A DNA stretch of 64,000 nucleotides from Loxodes magnus (Eukaryota > Ciliophora > Karyorelictea > Loxodida > Loxodidae): the NCBI GenBank assembly GCA_946699065.1, contig CAMPDV010001082.1:1-64000 (forward strand), in the 5' to 3' direction. The notes beneath the pieces were generated by a model, which ran no database searches, was not told the DNA's origin, and was given only the letters and a program-made list of their open reading frames with translations. The translations under genes and the position numbers were made by a program. Shown one piece after another: positions 12,169-25,640 of the stretch. How positions within the stretch are numbered: position 1 is the stretch's first letter; every line of letters starts with the position of its first letter.

Positions 12169-15100
12169 TTTTTAAATTCAAATTTTTTGGATTATATTTT
12201 ATGCCAAAAAAGCTAAAAGTAAATATTAGATGAAAAGTAGTTTAAAATTTAATTAAAATCTGTTAAAAAATTAAATATTATGATAGATCAAAGATATGAG
12301 TACTCCAATTTCATCTACTTCAATCTAATTTATGATTAGTTTATTTTCATTATTGTAATAAAATTAGCAAAAAACTAAAAAATTAAAATTATCATAAATA
12401 ACATTTTTATAATTTTTTTCTCATATTGAAAATATTATAAGTTAATAGAGTAAATTTAACTTATAATCCTATTAAAATCAAATTTAAAATGAAATTCTCC
12501 AACATTAAACTTTTATAAATTTCTTTTTTAAATTTTTACATTTGAGATCATTTCTTTCAAAAGTAGATATGATATATTTAAAAAATTCACAAAAGATAAA
12601 CTACTGAGTAAAAGATGAAGTATTGACATTAAGATATATTATGATTTATTAGCTTCTTAGTTGAAAATAATTAAAATTTTACAAAATATTCTCACATTAA
12701 TTTCTAAAAATACTTTGAAGCTATAAAAAGAATGTAAAATATTATTTCTTCTACATTTGCTTTGATTTAGAATAAATTCATAATAAATCATGATAATAGA
12801 TATATCATAGTTGTGTTAATAATTTTTTAAATATTTATTAAATCATACTTTTATTAGCCAACCCCATCTTTCAAAATAATTTTAGAAGTATTGATCTAGC
12901 TTGCTGTAATATCAATTAGAGTTTGTTACTAATAAATAAAAAATTATTTTCTAGAAAGGAATTTTATCAAAATTTTAAATTGTTGATGTATCGAAGAAAA
13001 ATATATCTATTCAATAAACTAAATTATAAAATACAAGCTAGACAAATATATAATAACATTTGGAATATTCTAAAAATATTTCTTAATAGTAACCTTTTAT
13101 TTTATACAAAAATGATTTATATTTAGTAATTAATCGTTAAATTTAATTAAGAAATTATTATATACAACTTTTGGCTATCAATTTTATAATTTCATATAAA
13201 TTTAACTTAAATTAAATTAAAATACTTTTTCAATTTTTTCCTGAATACTTTTAGTCTTGTGAAGTATTAGCATACTAAAATCTAAATTATAAACTTAAAT
13301 ATATATGATTAATTATCCAAAAAGAAGAAGAATTTTTAGCTTTCCTTTTATATCTTCTAATTTTTACCAAATGGATAGTTCTATCGTTTATATAAAAAGT
13401 TCTCTCATATCATAAAAATTGGCATTCTTATACGAAAATTAATTTTTTTTAATTTACATCTCTTTAATGCAAGAAAAAGTTTCTATAAATTGCATAAATC
13501 TTAAATTTAATTTAGCATTTATACAATTATAAAATATTAAAGTTATAATTTTTACAAAATATTATAAAAATTTTCTTATTAATTAATATGAAGCTTTAAT
13601 TTATAAATCTTGTAATTAAATATTATAAATTAAAATTATGAAGCAGGAAAAATCTTTGAAGTATATTTAAAGCAAATTTAATAATTTAATCTTAGAAAGT
13701 TATAATATTTTATTTATCTCTTTGGTATTATTTATAACTTTAAATAAGTTAATATTCTCGCTTTTAATATTCGATTTTTTCAAATTTATTATAAAAACTA
13801 TTTGATATTTTCTTATAAAACTTTACTTGTAATTTTATAAACATCCATTTTAATTTCTAAATTTCTTGCATTTATTCTATTTAGACCTAATTAAATCTTC
13901 AAAATAAAAAGCTAATTTATTAATTATAAATCAACTTTAGTAATTTGCATTTATAAAAAATTTTTTAGATTGAAATTAAGGATAAAAAAGAGATGATATG
14001 TTTAATTATAATCTAAATAGAAAATTTAAAATCTTATATATTTCTATTAACATTTTATTTTAAAGGATATTAAATTAAGAAAGAAAGTTTCTAAATAAAT
14101 TTTAATAATTTATTTTAAATGAGTAGATTAATATTAATTTAAATTTTTATATTAATTATTTTATTAAATTTCTAAATTTAAAATATAGATTTTACTATTT
14201 CAATTTTTAAAATATTTTATTTTATTAATATCATATAGCTTATGCTTACCAAATATCCTATTTTTATTTATTTAATAATAAAAGAGTAAGCTGTAATAAA
14301 AGTTATTTTTTAAAAGCTTCTCTTTAATCTTTAAATTTTGTTTTTTTTTATTTTTAAGCATTCTCGTTTTTATTAATTTTTAAAAGTTCTTTAGTGATAT
14401 AATTTAAAGTTATTTTTATAACATTCGTTAAATTTTTTAAATTATGAAAATATGATCTATATAATAAATAGTGAAAGGAATTAAATATAAACATTTAATT
14501 TTATATTATATATTTATTATATTTTATTTTATGTAAAATTATATTTATCTATATCTTTAGAATAAAAATTCTAAACTTTATTATTGAATATTTTATTTTA
14601 ACAAAAATTTTTAAATTGGAACATAGTTTTTTTCCTTTTTTATAAGTAATTTTATATTTAACTTTGTAAAAATTAAATTATTTCTAATTTTTATTTGATT
14701 TTTAGTTTAAAAAAGGATAATCGATATACTTCTTTTTTAAATCGTAACTATATCTTGAAAAATAAAAATAAAAAGTTATCTGTAATGATTTATAGAAAAA
14801 ATTAAATAAGTAATTTTTTCAAATTAATTTTTTAATCTACATAGAAAAATAATCTATTTAAGTTATATGCTAGCAATTTATTTTGGCATCGTTTCAAACA
14901 TTTTTTGGGAAAATTTATTTGAAAAGTAAAATATTTTTAGATTAAATTATTTAAAATTTAAAAAATTAAATTAACAATCTAATTTATATAGCTTATTTTA
15001 TTTAGATAAATTTATTTAGTGATTTATTTTTATTTAAATATGGATTCTTTAGTTTTATCTAAAAAAAATTTTATAATAAAATTAACTAAAATTTTTTAAC

Positions 15101-16550
15101 ACTTTTTTAAATAATAAATTTAATTTTTAAATAATTTTATCAAATCAGAATAAAATTTAAAATAAATTATTAATTATTTAATTTAAAAAATGCATTTTTT
15201 TATCAAAATATAACAATAATGGGAAAAGTGAATAAATTGCTATTTTTTTTAAAACATCTAAGAAATAAACAAATTCATTTCTTAATTAATATATCTAAAT
15301 TTTAAAATTTCATATAAATTTTTTTTTCTATTATAAATAGTTATATTGCTTAAAGAAAATAAAAATATATTAATTTCTACCATTTTAAAATTTATTATTG
15401 ATGTTTTTATATATTTGATCATTAAAAATTAAGTTTAAATTTTTTATTTATTAATATTTTAGATATTAATGATTTAAATTAAATTAAATTAAATTTTCTA
15501 CTCTATTTTTATTATTAAATTTTTTTAATATAATTTAGAATTTAATTTTTTTTAATTACTTTTATATAATCATTTTGCTAACTATTTCAACCTAAAAAAT
15601 ATCTTAAGAAAACTTTTAAATTATAAATAAGAATATAAAATTTGAGAACATTTTTTTAATTATAATTATTATTTTCTTTTAATAAATATAAAAGTTCTGT
15701 TTTATTAACCATCCTGTTTTGTAATTTTTTATAAATATTTGACTTTTATTTAAATTATGTTAATTTGAAAGCATATTCTTTTAGTTTAATAATAGTTTGT
15801 AATATTTTTTATATTTATATATAAGATTAAATTAATTTAACTTTTAAATAAATAATATTCTAAAATTTTATATGATTGTAAGATAAATTATTATTATTTA
15901 ATTTACAATAATTTACCACTAAATTTTTTTTTTCACTAATATTCTATGAATAAGTAAGTGAAAAACATAATTAAAATTATTTTTCTTTATATTTTATTAT
16001 AAATTTTTTCTTATTTAATAAAAAACATAATTTCAATACCATCAAATTAATTAATCTAAACCCCACTAGTTATTTATATCAAAGTTTTAATATTATTTAA
16101 CTTTATTTTTATTATCTATATATTAATAATTTTTTTATTTTAACTCAATTATATTAATTAATTTGGGGTATTCAATTTGAATAAAATAAAATAAATCAAT
16201 TTCGAGAGCAAAATTTAATTTATTTTATACTTAATTTATATAAATTAATAATTATAAATTAACTAATTATATGGTTTGTCTTCACTAAACTTACTTGCCC
16301 TATTACTGGTAAATAATTAAATAGATTTGAAAATAACTATTTATTTATTTTTAGTGTGCTATAGAAATACTTAATTCTATTCTTTGTAGATTTTTATTTT
16401 CTTAATTTATTTAAATAATATAATTCAGATGAGCTAAACTGCTTCAAATTTTTTGTTTTAAATAATAATAATTATAATGAATTATAGTGATGCAACCTTT
16501 CAAATAGGTTCATCACTGTTTTAAAGTTTATTAATATGTTTCAAGTCTTT
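12169..16550. other. AT desert
   Basis: More than 4 kb with very few G or C and long T and A runs. I see no motif, no ORF1 relic, no RNA gene and no frame with normal Asp/Gly content. It could be spacer or strongly decayed repeats. Confidence 0.5.
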
Positions 16551-16559
16551 TTCTGGATT

Positions 16560-17173
16560 ATCTTCTTTGAATATATATTTGCCAGAATTACGCTAATTAT
16601 TTTTAAGAGTTTTTTTTTTAGTCAAGTTCAGGTACAATCATATTTAATTTTTCATTTTTTGAGCAAATAAAATGCCATTCAAGCCTTCACTCCCTCTATT
16701 AATCTTTTTTCTGTATAATATACCTTCTGTAGTCTCAATATCCTAAAATTTTCTAGTGCTTATTTTTGTTAGAATCTAAAGCACTATCTTAAAATTTGTC
16801 CAATGCTCTATATACCAGCATTACTTTCTTTTCTTATATTGAGGAAATTTTGCTGGTTGAATATTCGATTCCACCTCTATGGGTTTGTTTGTTGATATAT
16901 TTTTAAGAAATAAGTTTTTAATTAACTCGGCAAATTGATTAAATTTTATTTCAATCTAATATTCTGAATTTATCTTTTTATGGATTTTCATTTTCTTTAG
17001 TTTTAAGATTTTTGAAATAAGTTTCTAGATTTTCACTTCAAATTCTTGTAATTGTTGTTAAAACTTATCATTTTATTTTATATATTTTGAAGTTCTTGAA
17101 GAATGATTTCCTTATTGCTTCTTAAAAGAGAACTATCCTTTTTCTAAGAAGATTTTTACAAGAAGTTTTCCAT
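16560..17173 (-). pseudogene. LINE ORF1 (gag-like) relic I
   Basis: On the minus strand ATG at 17173 opens MENFLQKSSQKKDSSLLRSN, a Lys/Ser-rich head, and a coiled coil (IILQELQNIQNK, with frame drift). In one continuous frame follow PIEVESNIQPAKF (the DPMEIE-box equivalent), a degraded knuckle CWYIEHWTNFK that has lost ligands, and the C-terminal box TTEGILYRKK near 16,720. This confirms the gene order typical of the family even though the knuckle is dead. No ORF2 is seen next to it. Confidence 0.65.
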
Positions 17174-18290
17174 TTTTTAATTTAATATAATAATGAAACA
17201 ATGATTAATAACTGGCTAGAATTATTTATTTCTAATTTATTTAGTTTTTATATCTATTTTAAATTTCTACTTTAATCAAGATAAAAATTTAAAAACTGTT
17301 GCTTGATTTAGCAAATCTAATTTAATTTATTCATCTTTTCAATTCTTCAATCTACTTCTAAGAATTCAATAGTAAAGAAATTCAGTCTCTATGTAAACTA
17401 CAAATGTAATCAAATTTTTATTTAATCATAAAGCGAATTATTTCAAATAATATTCACTGTAAAATAAGTAAATATTAGACAATAATGAATTACTAAAGCT
17501 TAAGTATTATGTATTTTAAGCAACTTATAGAAATAACAAAGTGGTATAATGAAGAAATGTTAATAAATATTTTATGCATTTAAATATGAAAATCAATTTT
17601 ATTAAATAAGAAAATATAAAAAATCCTATTTTATATATTAAGAATAATTGTGTAAAGAGTTGTAAATAAATTTATTAAAAGACATTTACTTTGATATCAT
17701 CTATTTAGTTCTTTATCTTACTAATTTTAAATTTGCTAAATCTAATTTAGCTATATATTTCTAAAATACTAAATAATTATATATTATGATAAATTTAGTG
17801 TATATATATTTTATTCATATGCTATCAAAATTAATAATTTTTTAATTAGTTAAAATTTACTTTAATTAAGCATTAAGAATACCTCTTTAAATTATTATTG
17901 TTTGATCATTTATATAAATTATACTATAAATAAGAATTTTAAGTAGCAAAATTACTTTTTCTGTTAATTTATTTTTCTAATGCTTTTATTGTTTAAAAGA
18001 AAATCAATTAAATTAAAAAAAATATAAAGTATTTTAAATGTCCTTTTAGCATTTAAGTTAAACTTTAATAGCTTAAGATTTAAATTTAGAACAAAGTGAG
18101 AGTATTAAGAAGAAGTATTTTATTAAATTCTTGCATAATTGAACTAAATTAAAAAGCTATTTCTAAAATTAAATAGATAAACCATGCTTTCATATTTATT
18201 ATATATAATAAAATAGCACCTAAGAAACAATTAACCTAAAAATAGTCTCCTTCTAACTAACAATAAGATACCTTAATTGAAATTTTATCT
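17174..18290. other. AT-rich spacer
   Basis: No supported gene. A short plus-strand reading near 17,490-17,570 (FKQLIEITKWYNEE) looks protein-like, but it is too short to call. Confidence 0.4.
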
Positions 18291-18299
18291 TTATAGGTT

Positions 18300-19005
18300 G
18301 AGAGTAAAAAACTTTAGGAGTGATACAGCAACTAATTTAGCAATTAGACAGACTAGATATAAAAATAAACTAACTCAAAAATTATAGTAAAATACTGAAC
18401 ACAGAATTGAGCTTAAAAGCATCAGCACATATATTTAATCAAGAAATTAAAAGAATAGAAGAGAAAATTTAAGAAATTCAAAATATTAACTAAATAGACC
18501 ACGAGCAAGTTATGTTTAAAACTATAAACGATCCAATGGAGATTGACTAACCAAATTTAATTATTATTCAAACATAAAATAATAGATAAATAATCAGGAA
18601 ATAAAAAGAAGATAAAATATATACTGATTATGAAGAAAAATAGGGCACATAAAAAAGAACTGTTGGAAATACCATAAATTTCAAAAGTACGAAAATAAAT
18701 TATTCTAAAAGACCTAACATTAGTTTATTGTACATCTAAAGGTGAGTTATATAGAAGAAAAATGATTGATGAAGAAAAATTACTAGAATAAATAGAAGAT
18801 TTTCAAAGAAGAAGAATCATCCAAATGTTTTGTAAGAGCTGAGATTGTAACCAGATACCAACCGTAAAAAAAACCAGATTAGCAGCCCTATATATGTTAT
18901 AAAAAATACGAAGCTGGAGAAGATTTCAATGAGTCTTAGGATGATTTTTTGAACCTTTTTATAAACTAATATTTGAAGAGCCAACAAGGGCTACTTCTCA
19001 TTAAT
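18300..19005 (+). pseudogene. LINE ORF1 (gag-like) relic G
   Basis: Reads as ORF1: coiled coil (FNQEIKRIEEKIQEIQN), then the family box NDPMEIDQPN near 18,535. It continues to a C-terminal box CTSKGELYRRKMIDEEK near 18,730, in a shifted frame. No intact CCHC knuckle remains. The reading ends FEEPTRATSH at about 19,003, and a (TTATC)n tail begins directly, so the relic keeps its 3' end. Frame shifts mark it as dead. Confidence 0.65.
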
Positions 19006-19150
19006 AAATTATCTTATCTTATCTTATCTTATCTTATAATATTACCCAAAGGTTTACTTGAAGAAAGGAACATATATTGAAGCACGAAAAGAACTGAGCA
19101 CCAACAAGGTACTACGCGCTTTATAATAAAATTTATTTATTATTTATAAA
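18972..19150 (+). repeat. Retroelement 3' tails: (TTATC)n and the AGAGC-type tail
   Basis: Directly after relic G the DNA reads GAGCCAACAAGGGCTACTT, then five or so TTATC units (about 19,008-19,035). About 70 bp later comes GAGCACCAACAAGGTACTAC followed by GCGCTTTATAATAAAATTT and TTTATTTATT. The two tails resemble each other and the tails of the SINE-like elements here, so both are probably LINE-recognised 3' ends with simple-repeat termini. Confidence 0.6.
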
Positions 19151-19840
19151 GAAAATTATTCTGCTTCTTTATATCTTAATATATTTCTATTTTTTATATA
19201 ATATTAAAATTAAAAATGGTTACAAACATTATAAAAAATAGACTATTATATATTAATTATTTATCTTATTTTCAGAAAATATAAATTTAATAACTTTTAT
19301 CTTAGCTTTTGAGGAAATATAGATAAATATTTAAAATTATCATAGTAAAGCTTATAATAAAGTAAACAGCTTCAATCATATATTTGGAAAATAAGTAAAA
19401 AATATCTACTTTACTATTTATAAATTGTATAAATTCAACTATTCTTTATCAAACGGCAACACAAGTAAAATATTTAAATAAAGCGTTTTAAAATATTAGC
19501 AAGTAATTACATCTTTAAAGTAAAAATTAATTAAAACTAGTAAAATAAATAAAAAGAAATAAAGTTATAAATAAAATAAGATTTCATGAGTATTTAGTTA
19601 TGAGAAAAGCTAATAAAATAAAAATTAAAGTATATAATTTATAATTAATTAATCTTTTGTTTTTATTTTAAAATATCAATCTATTTGATATCTGAAATTT
19701 CTTTAAAAAAATATAAATTTTATAATATATATTAATAAGGATAAATCTAAACATTCTATATTTAATAATATCACAAGCTAAGAAAGATTCTCTATTCTAA
19801 ATTAGTTTAGAATCCCATATTTCATTAAATTTTTTTTAAA

Positions 19841-20201
19841 ACCGCCATAGTTGTTCGAAGGTGAACAACAAGGTCATCTTCATCAGAGGTGGGGAATTTA
19901 AGTACCCATAATTGACACATGTCGTCCTCTGCTTTGGTGATGCAATGAGACACAATCCTGCCATGTCCTTGGACCTCCAACAAGTAGATAAGATTACGAT
20001 TATTCTTAAATTATATCAGTATTGAACATTTTTATCAGTACTGAATAATTATACCAGTATTGAACAAGGTCTACCAGTATCTGATAATTTGATCAGTAAC
20101 AAACATTCTTGTCAGTATGAACATTTTTTTAAAGAGCTGCGAGTCAATGAAAGTGCTACGCGCTCTATAATCAAATTTATTTATTATTTATTTATTTATT
20201 T
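19841..20201 (+). mobile_element. SINE-like element 1, copy a
   Basis: About 360 bp, much richer in GC at its 5' part than its flanks. It starts near ACCGCCATAGTT and has a 5' hairpin GTTGTTC-GAAGGT-GAACAAC. The conserved body is followed by six degenerate 19-21-bp units (ATCAGTATTGAACATT type, about 20,013-20,127). The 3' hairpin AGAGC...GCTCT and the tail TATAATCAAATTTATTTATT close it. Two further copies lie at 29.8 and 63.5 kb. TTCGAAGG in the 5' loop is near a Pol III B-box, but no convincing A-box was seen. No flanking direct repeat could be defined with confidence. Confidence 0.75.
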
Positions 20202-20422
20202 AATTACATCCTTATAATTTATCTAGTTCTAATTATTTTGAATATAAATAAGTAAAATAAAAATGAAAAGTTAATTTAGTTTAAAGATTGAGATATTTTA
20301 TATATATTTAAGTAAAAATTTATTATTGATAAAATAGAGCTGCTTAAAAATCTAAAATATAGAAAGGTGTGATCATCAATGTAACCTTAAAATTTCTGAA
20401 AATGCATTTTTATAATAAAAAA

Positions 20423-21240
20423 ATGGTTTCTCAGAAATAGCTTGGAAGAAATAACAGGATATCAACTATAAAACTCGTTTATTGAAATTTACTCTCCTGA
20501 GGCAGCAAATAAACAACTTTAATAATAATATTTAAACTTTAAATTAACGAATCAATTCTCTAACCTATAATATATAAAAATATAAATGGAAACCAAGGAT
20601 TAAAAGCTGAAATTAACACTAAGGCTTCAATGTCGCAAGTTAATTAAGAACTGGAAAAAACGGAGTAAAAAATAGAAGAAATTAATAAGTCGAGTAAAAT
20701 ATATAATCATTTCTCATCACAATCCTTTTAACGATACTATTGTAATTGAAGAACAGAATGAAAAAACTCTTTCGAATTGGAAAAAATCTAAAAATTTGGG
20801 AATGTCTAAAATAGGTCATGGCTCAAAGAATTATTAAGCAAGATTATTCTACTTTTAGAAAATTGGGCATATTTTTAGAAGAAAAAAGGACTAAATATCT
20901 AAAAGATATGAAATAATATGACTAAATTATACTGCTCTTCAGAAGGAAAGATTTACAAGAAAAATATATACGGGCAAGATTAATTATTATTAGATATAGT
21001 AAATGCTCAAAAAAGAAGAAAATAATAAATGTTTGGGCCGAAATGAGAATGGAGCAAGATTCCTGTGGTCAAGAAAGATTAAAATTGCGCAAGCTGTTAT
21101 GCAATAGAAGAAGTAAGCTCTGAAGAAGATTGTAATGATCCTATGAACGTATGAAACAATCCTATTATTTCATAAAACAACTTATAAACTTATCAGTGAT
21201 AAAACTAATGATGGTGATATCATTTTAATTTATCTTATCT
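20423..21240 (+). pseudogene. LINE ORF1 (gag-like) relic H
   Basis: ATG 20423 opens MVSQKQLGRNN, followed by a coiled-coil helix (QVNQELEKTEQKIEEINKS). Then comes the acidic stretch NPFNDTIVIEEQNE in place of DPMEIE. A knuckle relic KIGHIFRR has lost its Cys ligands. The box CSSEGKIYKKNIYGQDQ sits near 20,930 in a shifted frame, with an acidic C-terminus (EEVSSEEDCNDPMN). It ends at a short (TTATC)2 tail around 21,225, as in relic G. Frame shifts show decay. Confidence 0.65.
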
Positions 21241-21289
21241 TATAAAATATTACTTGTCTCTAATTTCTCATAACATATCCTAATATTTT

Positions 21290-24080
21290 TATTTATAGAA
21301 TAATTAATCTTTTATTTTTAACCTTAATATATTAGGAAAAATAAATTAAATTTGTTTTTTTCGTAATTATTTAAACTCATTTACAATTAATTTTCTACAA
21401 CTTAAAGAGATTAATAAAAATATTCTTGTATTATATTATTAGATATTTATACTGTTTATGTATCCTTTTCATCAGTAATGCTATTTTTTACGTCTAAACT
21501 TATTTTATTTATTATATTTTAATTCTCTTAAATTCTCATTTCATTTCTTCAGTAGTAATTTTTTAATTTTTAATTATATTATTCTTAGTTTATGTTTTTA
21601 ATTTGAAATTTTGTGGCATATTACATAGAAGATAGCGTAGATCATAAATTAGCATCCTTTTTCATAATTAAATTTTTTAGATTTTTATTTTCTTTTTTTG
21701 TGTAATATCGCTTCTTTAATTTTTGTTGGATTAATTTTTTCATATATTTCCATTTCTTAACTGCTTTCTCATTTTTGCCCCTTTTCATTTGTTCCTAAGC
21801 ATAAATATTATTTTAAATATATTAATTTATTATATAGTTAAAATAACTTATAGACCTATCTCTTGAGACTATAATTTTGAATTCAATTTATTAATTTTAT
21901 TAAATTTTTTCAATTATTTTTTCATTGTCTTTCTTAGGTCTCTGATTCATTTTTTAAGTTTATAATAACTTTAACTAGTTATTTAAAACTTTTTTATTTA
22001 GTTGAAAACTTCAGAAATATCATAAGTTAATACTCTTATAGTATATTTTCTTTAGTCCTTTTGATTTGTAAAATATGCAATTTTATGCTTTTTTGCTGAT
22101 TTATTCCAATGGCTATGAATATGTTCTTTATTTTTTTTTCTATGGAGATTAGAAAAATTGGTTTCTTTTAGTCTCTAACATCTTTATTTTAATATCTTGA
22201 TTTTAAAATTTATATAATTTTTAAATATTTAAAGTATAAACTTCTTAATACCTTTTATATTACTCATATTTTATTTTTACCATACTTTATATAACTCTGC
22301 ATCAATTAATTTAAAACCTTAAGGCAAAAAATAATAGAATTATTAAATTTGACTACAGTATCACATTGAAAGACTTTATTTGAATAATTAGATTTCAAAT
22401 ATTATATTCTTGCTTAGGTTTGCTAAGTATTAATAAATTAACTTTCAAGTTAAAAATAAAATATAAAAAAGTATAACTTTAAAAACATAATTAATGCTAT
22501 TCTCAATTCATCGCTTTCATTATATAATTTTTATAGCATAAATTATCAAACTATGCTTACTACTATCCATTTTTAAAGTTTAATAAGATACCAGAAAATT
22601 ATTTTAAGTTTTAATAGTTAAAAGACTCTAATCTTCTCCATAAATTAGATTCATGAGTCTTAAATGTTTCTTTGCTTATTCTAACAAAAATAATAAAATA
22701 AATTTCTCTTGAACAGCATTTTTTTCCAAGTTCTTTTTAAATTACATGCACTTCAGATTATTCTGTTTCTCCATATAATTTCTAACACTAAAATCTAATA
22801 ATAGGCATAGAGGTAGAAGAAATTTTATTAAATTTAGTTTTTCGTGTTTATCTCATAAAATCTTTACTATCTAATCATTTTAATTCCAGATAAAATATAT
22901 TTCATCTTATATTTTATTAATTTATATCTTTTATCCTAATAACTTTATTCCAATTCCTTAAAAAAGATTCGTTGATTTAATTATTATATAGCTTATATAG
23001 CTTGAATTTCGATGCTTTCTTAAAAGATTTAAACTTATGATGAATATCAATTTAGTTAGCTTTTTTCCAAGTTTTAGATTTATAGCAATTTAAGGTTTAT
23101 TTAATTATAATAATATTCCAAAAATTATATAATGATTAGATTGTAAGATAAGTAATAGAGTTAAGAAAGTTGAAAACCCTCTGATTCTCTGCTTTTAAAT
23201 TTAAATTATCTTGGATAGGCTTTTACTGATTTTTTTTCATTATTCATTAGGATACACAGCTTGATTTAAATATCAACTTGTTTAATATCCATTATTTTAA
23301 TATATCTTGCCTAAGTATTTAATAATTCTTAGTTTTTATCTTCTTCTATTTCATAATAATTAATAAAATCTTACTAAATTCAGGTAGAGCTGTAGTAATA
23401 GCGATTATTCCTAGGAATTTAAGTAATTAAGGATATAGCATATTTCTTTTAATTAATCAAATTATATAATTGATTTTATATGAATTTTCCTATTTCTTCT
23501 ATTTCGTTAAATTTAGATAAGTATATTCCTGGATTATATTTGTTTATTGTAAATATTTTGCTAGCTATTATTAATAAAATTAAATCTTTTCTTTTATTAT
23601 TTCAGTTTTATTTACCAATCAATCTGATTACTCCATTATGCTTGAAGATTTATTTCACTCTCATCACCAATTTTATTAAGTTTTAACAGATTATCAATAA
23701 CTTTTAATCTCTTTATTAACTTTTAAATTTTACTCTTTGAATTTGCAAAAATACTGATATCGTCCCAACTCTATTTTTTCTTCAATCTTTTATTGTTTTT
23801 ACATCTCTTATTATTTGAAATTTTTTCTAATTGTATAAGGATAAAAATATTTTTGCTATTTTTCCTTTCCTAAAATTTTTATTATTAAATAAAAGTCTCT
23901 TTTCCATTTTTTAATGATAACAGTATTGCAAGATAATTTTAAAATATATAGCAGTATTAAATAAGCAATAATTATACTTATATTTATTCCTAGCCTTTGT
24001 CTATCTACTATTTCATTCTTTTTCTATTAATTTAAATGCTTTAGTTTTAAGTTTAAATTAATTTGTTGTGAATAATAATG
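21290..24080 (-). pseudogene. LINE ORF2 (reverse transcriptase) relic
   Basis: Minus-strand readings contain SWDDISIFANSKSKIQKLIK near 23,700-23,770. This fits the RT palm motif C and following helix (usual form [YF]-A-D-D-I... with a 'SK...L...L' helix), with Tyr-Ala replaced by Ser-Trp. Downstream come a thumb-like segment and a long basic helical region (EQMKRGKNEKAVKKWKYMKK near 21,730-21,790). The frame changes several times, so it is a dead copy. No endonuclease part was recognised upstream. The limits are approximate. Confidence 0.5.
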
Positions 24081-24208
24081 ATGCCTTAATTGTTATAATT
24101 TATAATGCTAAATAAGCTTAAATATGAAATTATAGAGGATTGATATAATAATAGAGTGAAGATATAAAGAATATTAAATGTAAATTAAAATTAAAGAGAA
24201 ATCAAATG

Positions 24209-24840
24209 TTAATTAGGCTCTTCCTATTCGATCTACTCCAGACTTATATTCATATCTCCTGTATTTTCTTATCTTTACTAAAGTAATTGCTAATCAGTGC
24301 TTTTTGGCTTTATTCTACAAGCGTATATGATGTTGCAAGTGCAAAGACAAAATACAAGGATACTAATAGCTAAAGCCATTCATAAGCCTATAAATAAAGC
24401 CCATGTTCCACTTTCGGAAAGAGAGCATCTTTACAAATCACCGTTATCATTATTACAATATCTATTCCCATCAATATATTCACAGTAAACATCTGGACAA
24501 TAACATCACCATCAATAGAAAATGTTTTCAAATGTCCAGAAAATTGCTCCTCAGACTATTAAAGAAATGTATATAATTAATAAAACATTTAAGATCCCAA
24601 ATATTATTTTTTAATATTTTACCTTTTAAAAACCTATTATTTCGCATGCTGGAAGAAATATCGCAGCCATGCAAATTAAGACTCCTTTTCCAGTTCCAGT
24701 ACTTACACTAATAAGCAGCATCGCTATAAATGACATTATGGATATTCACACGATACTACGAAAATTTTTTTCGCTAAATCTTTCTAATCTTGATTCACTT
24801 TCAAGCATCTACAAATAATGGCAGTCTATTCAACTTCCAT
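24209..24840 (-). pseudogene. Tetraspan-type membrane protein, frameshifted paralogue
   Basis: Inverted paralogue of the intact gene at 62387-63019. It keeps the Cys-rich loop (CEYIDGNRYCNNDNGD), the UGA-encoded Trp residues and the fourth membrane helix (LFIGLWMALAISILVF). Compared with the intact copy it lacks one base near 24,750 in the first helix region (GGATATTCACACG against GGATATTATGCACG on this strand), which breaks the frame from the ATG at 24840. It could restart at an internal ATG (MSFIAMLL). It ends at TAA (24209-24211) exactly where the other copy does. Function unknown. Confidence 0.65.
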
Positions 24841-25640
24841 TTATAAAATTTAAAAGTACTTTACATTTTAAACATTCTTATGATGCTTTTTGATTAAAAA
24901 CGCAGAAAAAAGTTTAATTTCTTATTTAATTTAGATATATTTTAACTACTTAAGAGAAATAATTTAAAATCTTAGAATGAATAACTAAATTATTTTTCAT
25001 AAGCTCATTTTTTCTCTTTATCTTTAAATATTATATAAGTAATCTCTACAAGTTAGATATCTATTATATATTTACAATAATATCTTTTAAATATTACATT
25101 GATCAAGCTTTATATATAATTTAATTTTCTTTATAGAAAGTTATCTATATGAATTGACTATTAGCTTTTTATATATAGAGAATTAATATTATAATCAACA
25201 CATGCCCATGGTTATGTTTATTCCTTTATAAAAAGAATATTATGAAATAAATATGGTTTAAGTATAATAATTCCTAGAAGTAATCAATAAATATTAGTTG
25301 CCTTTTATTATTATTATAAAGGTTTCTATATACCATTATAGTATTAAATATCCTAGCATATCAATTTAGCTTTTATGCATTTAAAATCTTTTATTAAATC
25401 TTATTCTAATGAAAAGGCAAATCAACTTAAACTTCTTTATTTAGGTCAATCAATATTAGAAAATTAATAACTATAAAGAACTCTAAACAAAATTAGTAGA
25501 AGTTACTACCACCTAATTATATTAATATATATTTTATGTAAATTTAAAGATAATAGTCTATTAACCGTATAGTACACATAATAGCTAATAGAATCTTTAC
25601 TTTTCAAATTAGTTATTTTTATAGGTTTATAATTATAAAC

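Noticed and set aside
19008..19035. (TTATC)n as telomere repeat
   Set aside because: It directly follows an ORF1 relic, and a shorter run follows another one, so it is a retroelement tail.
24297..24488. 63-codon open frame on the plus strand
   Set aside because: Antisense shadow of the tetraspan paralogue.
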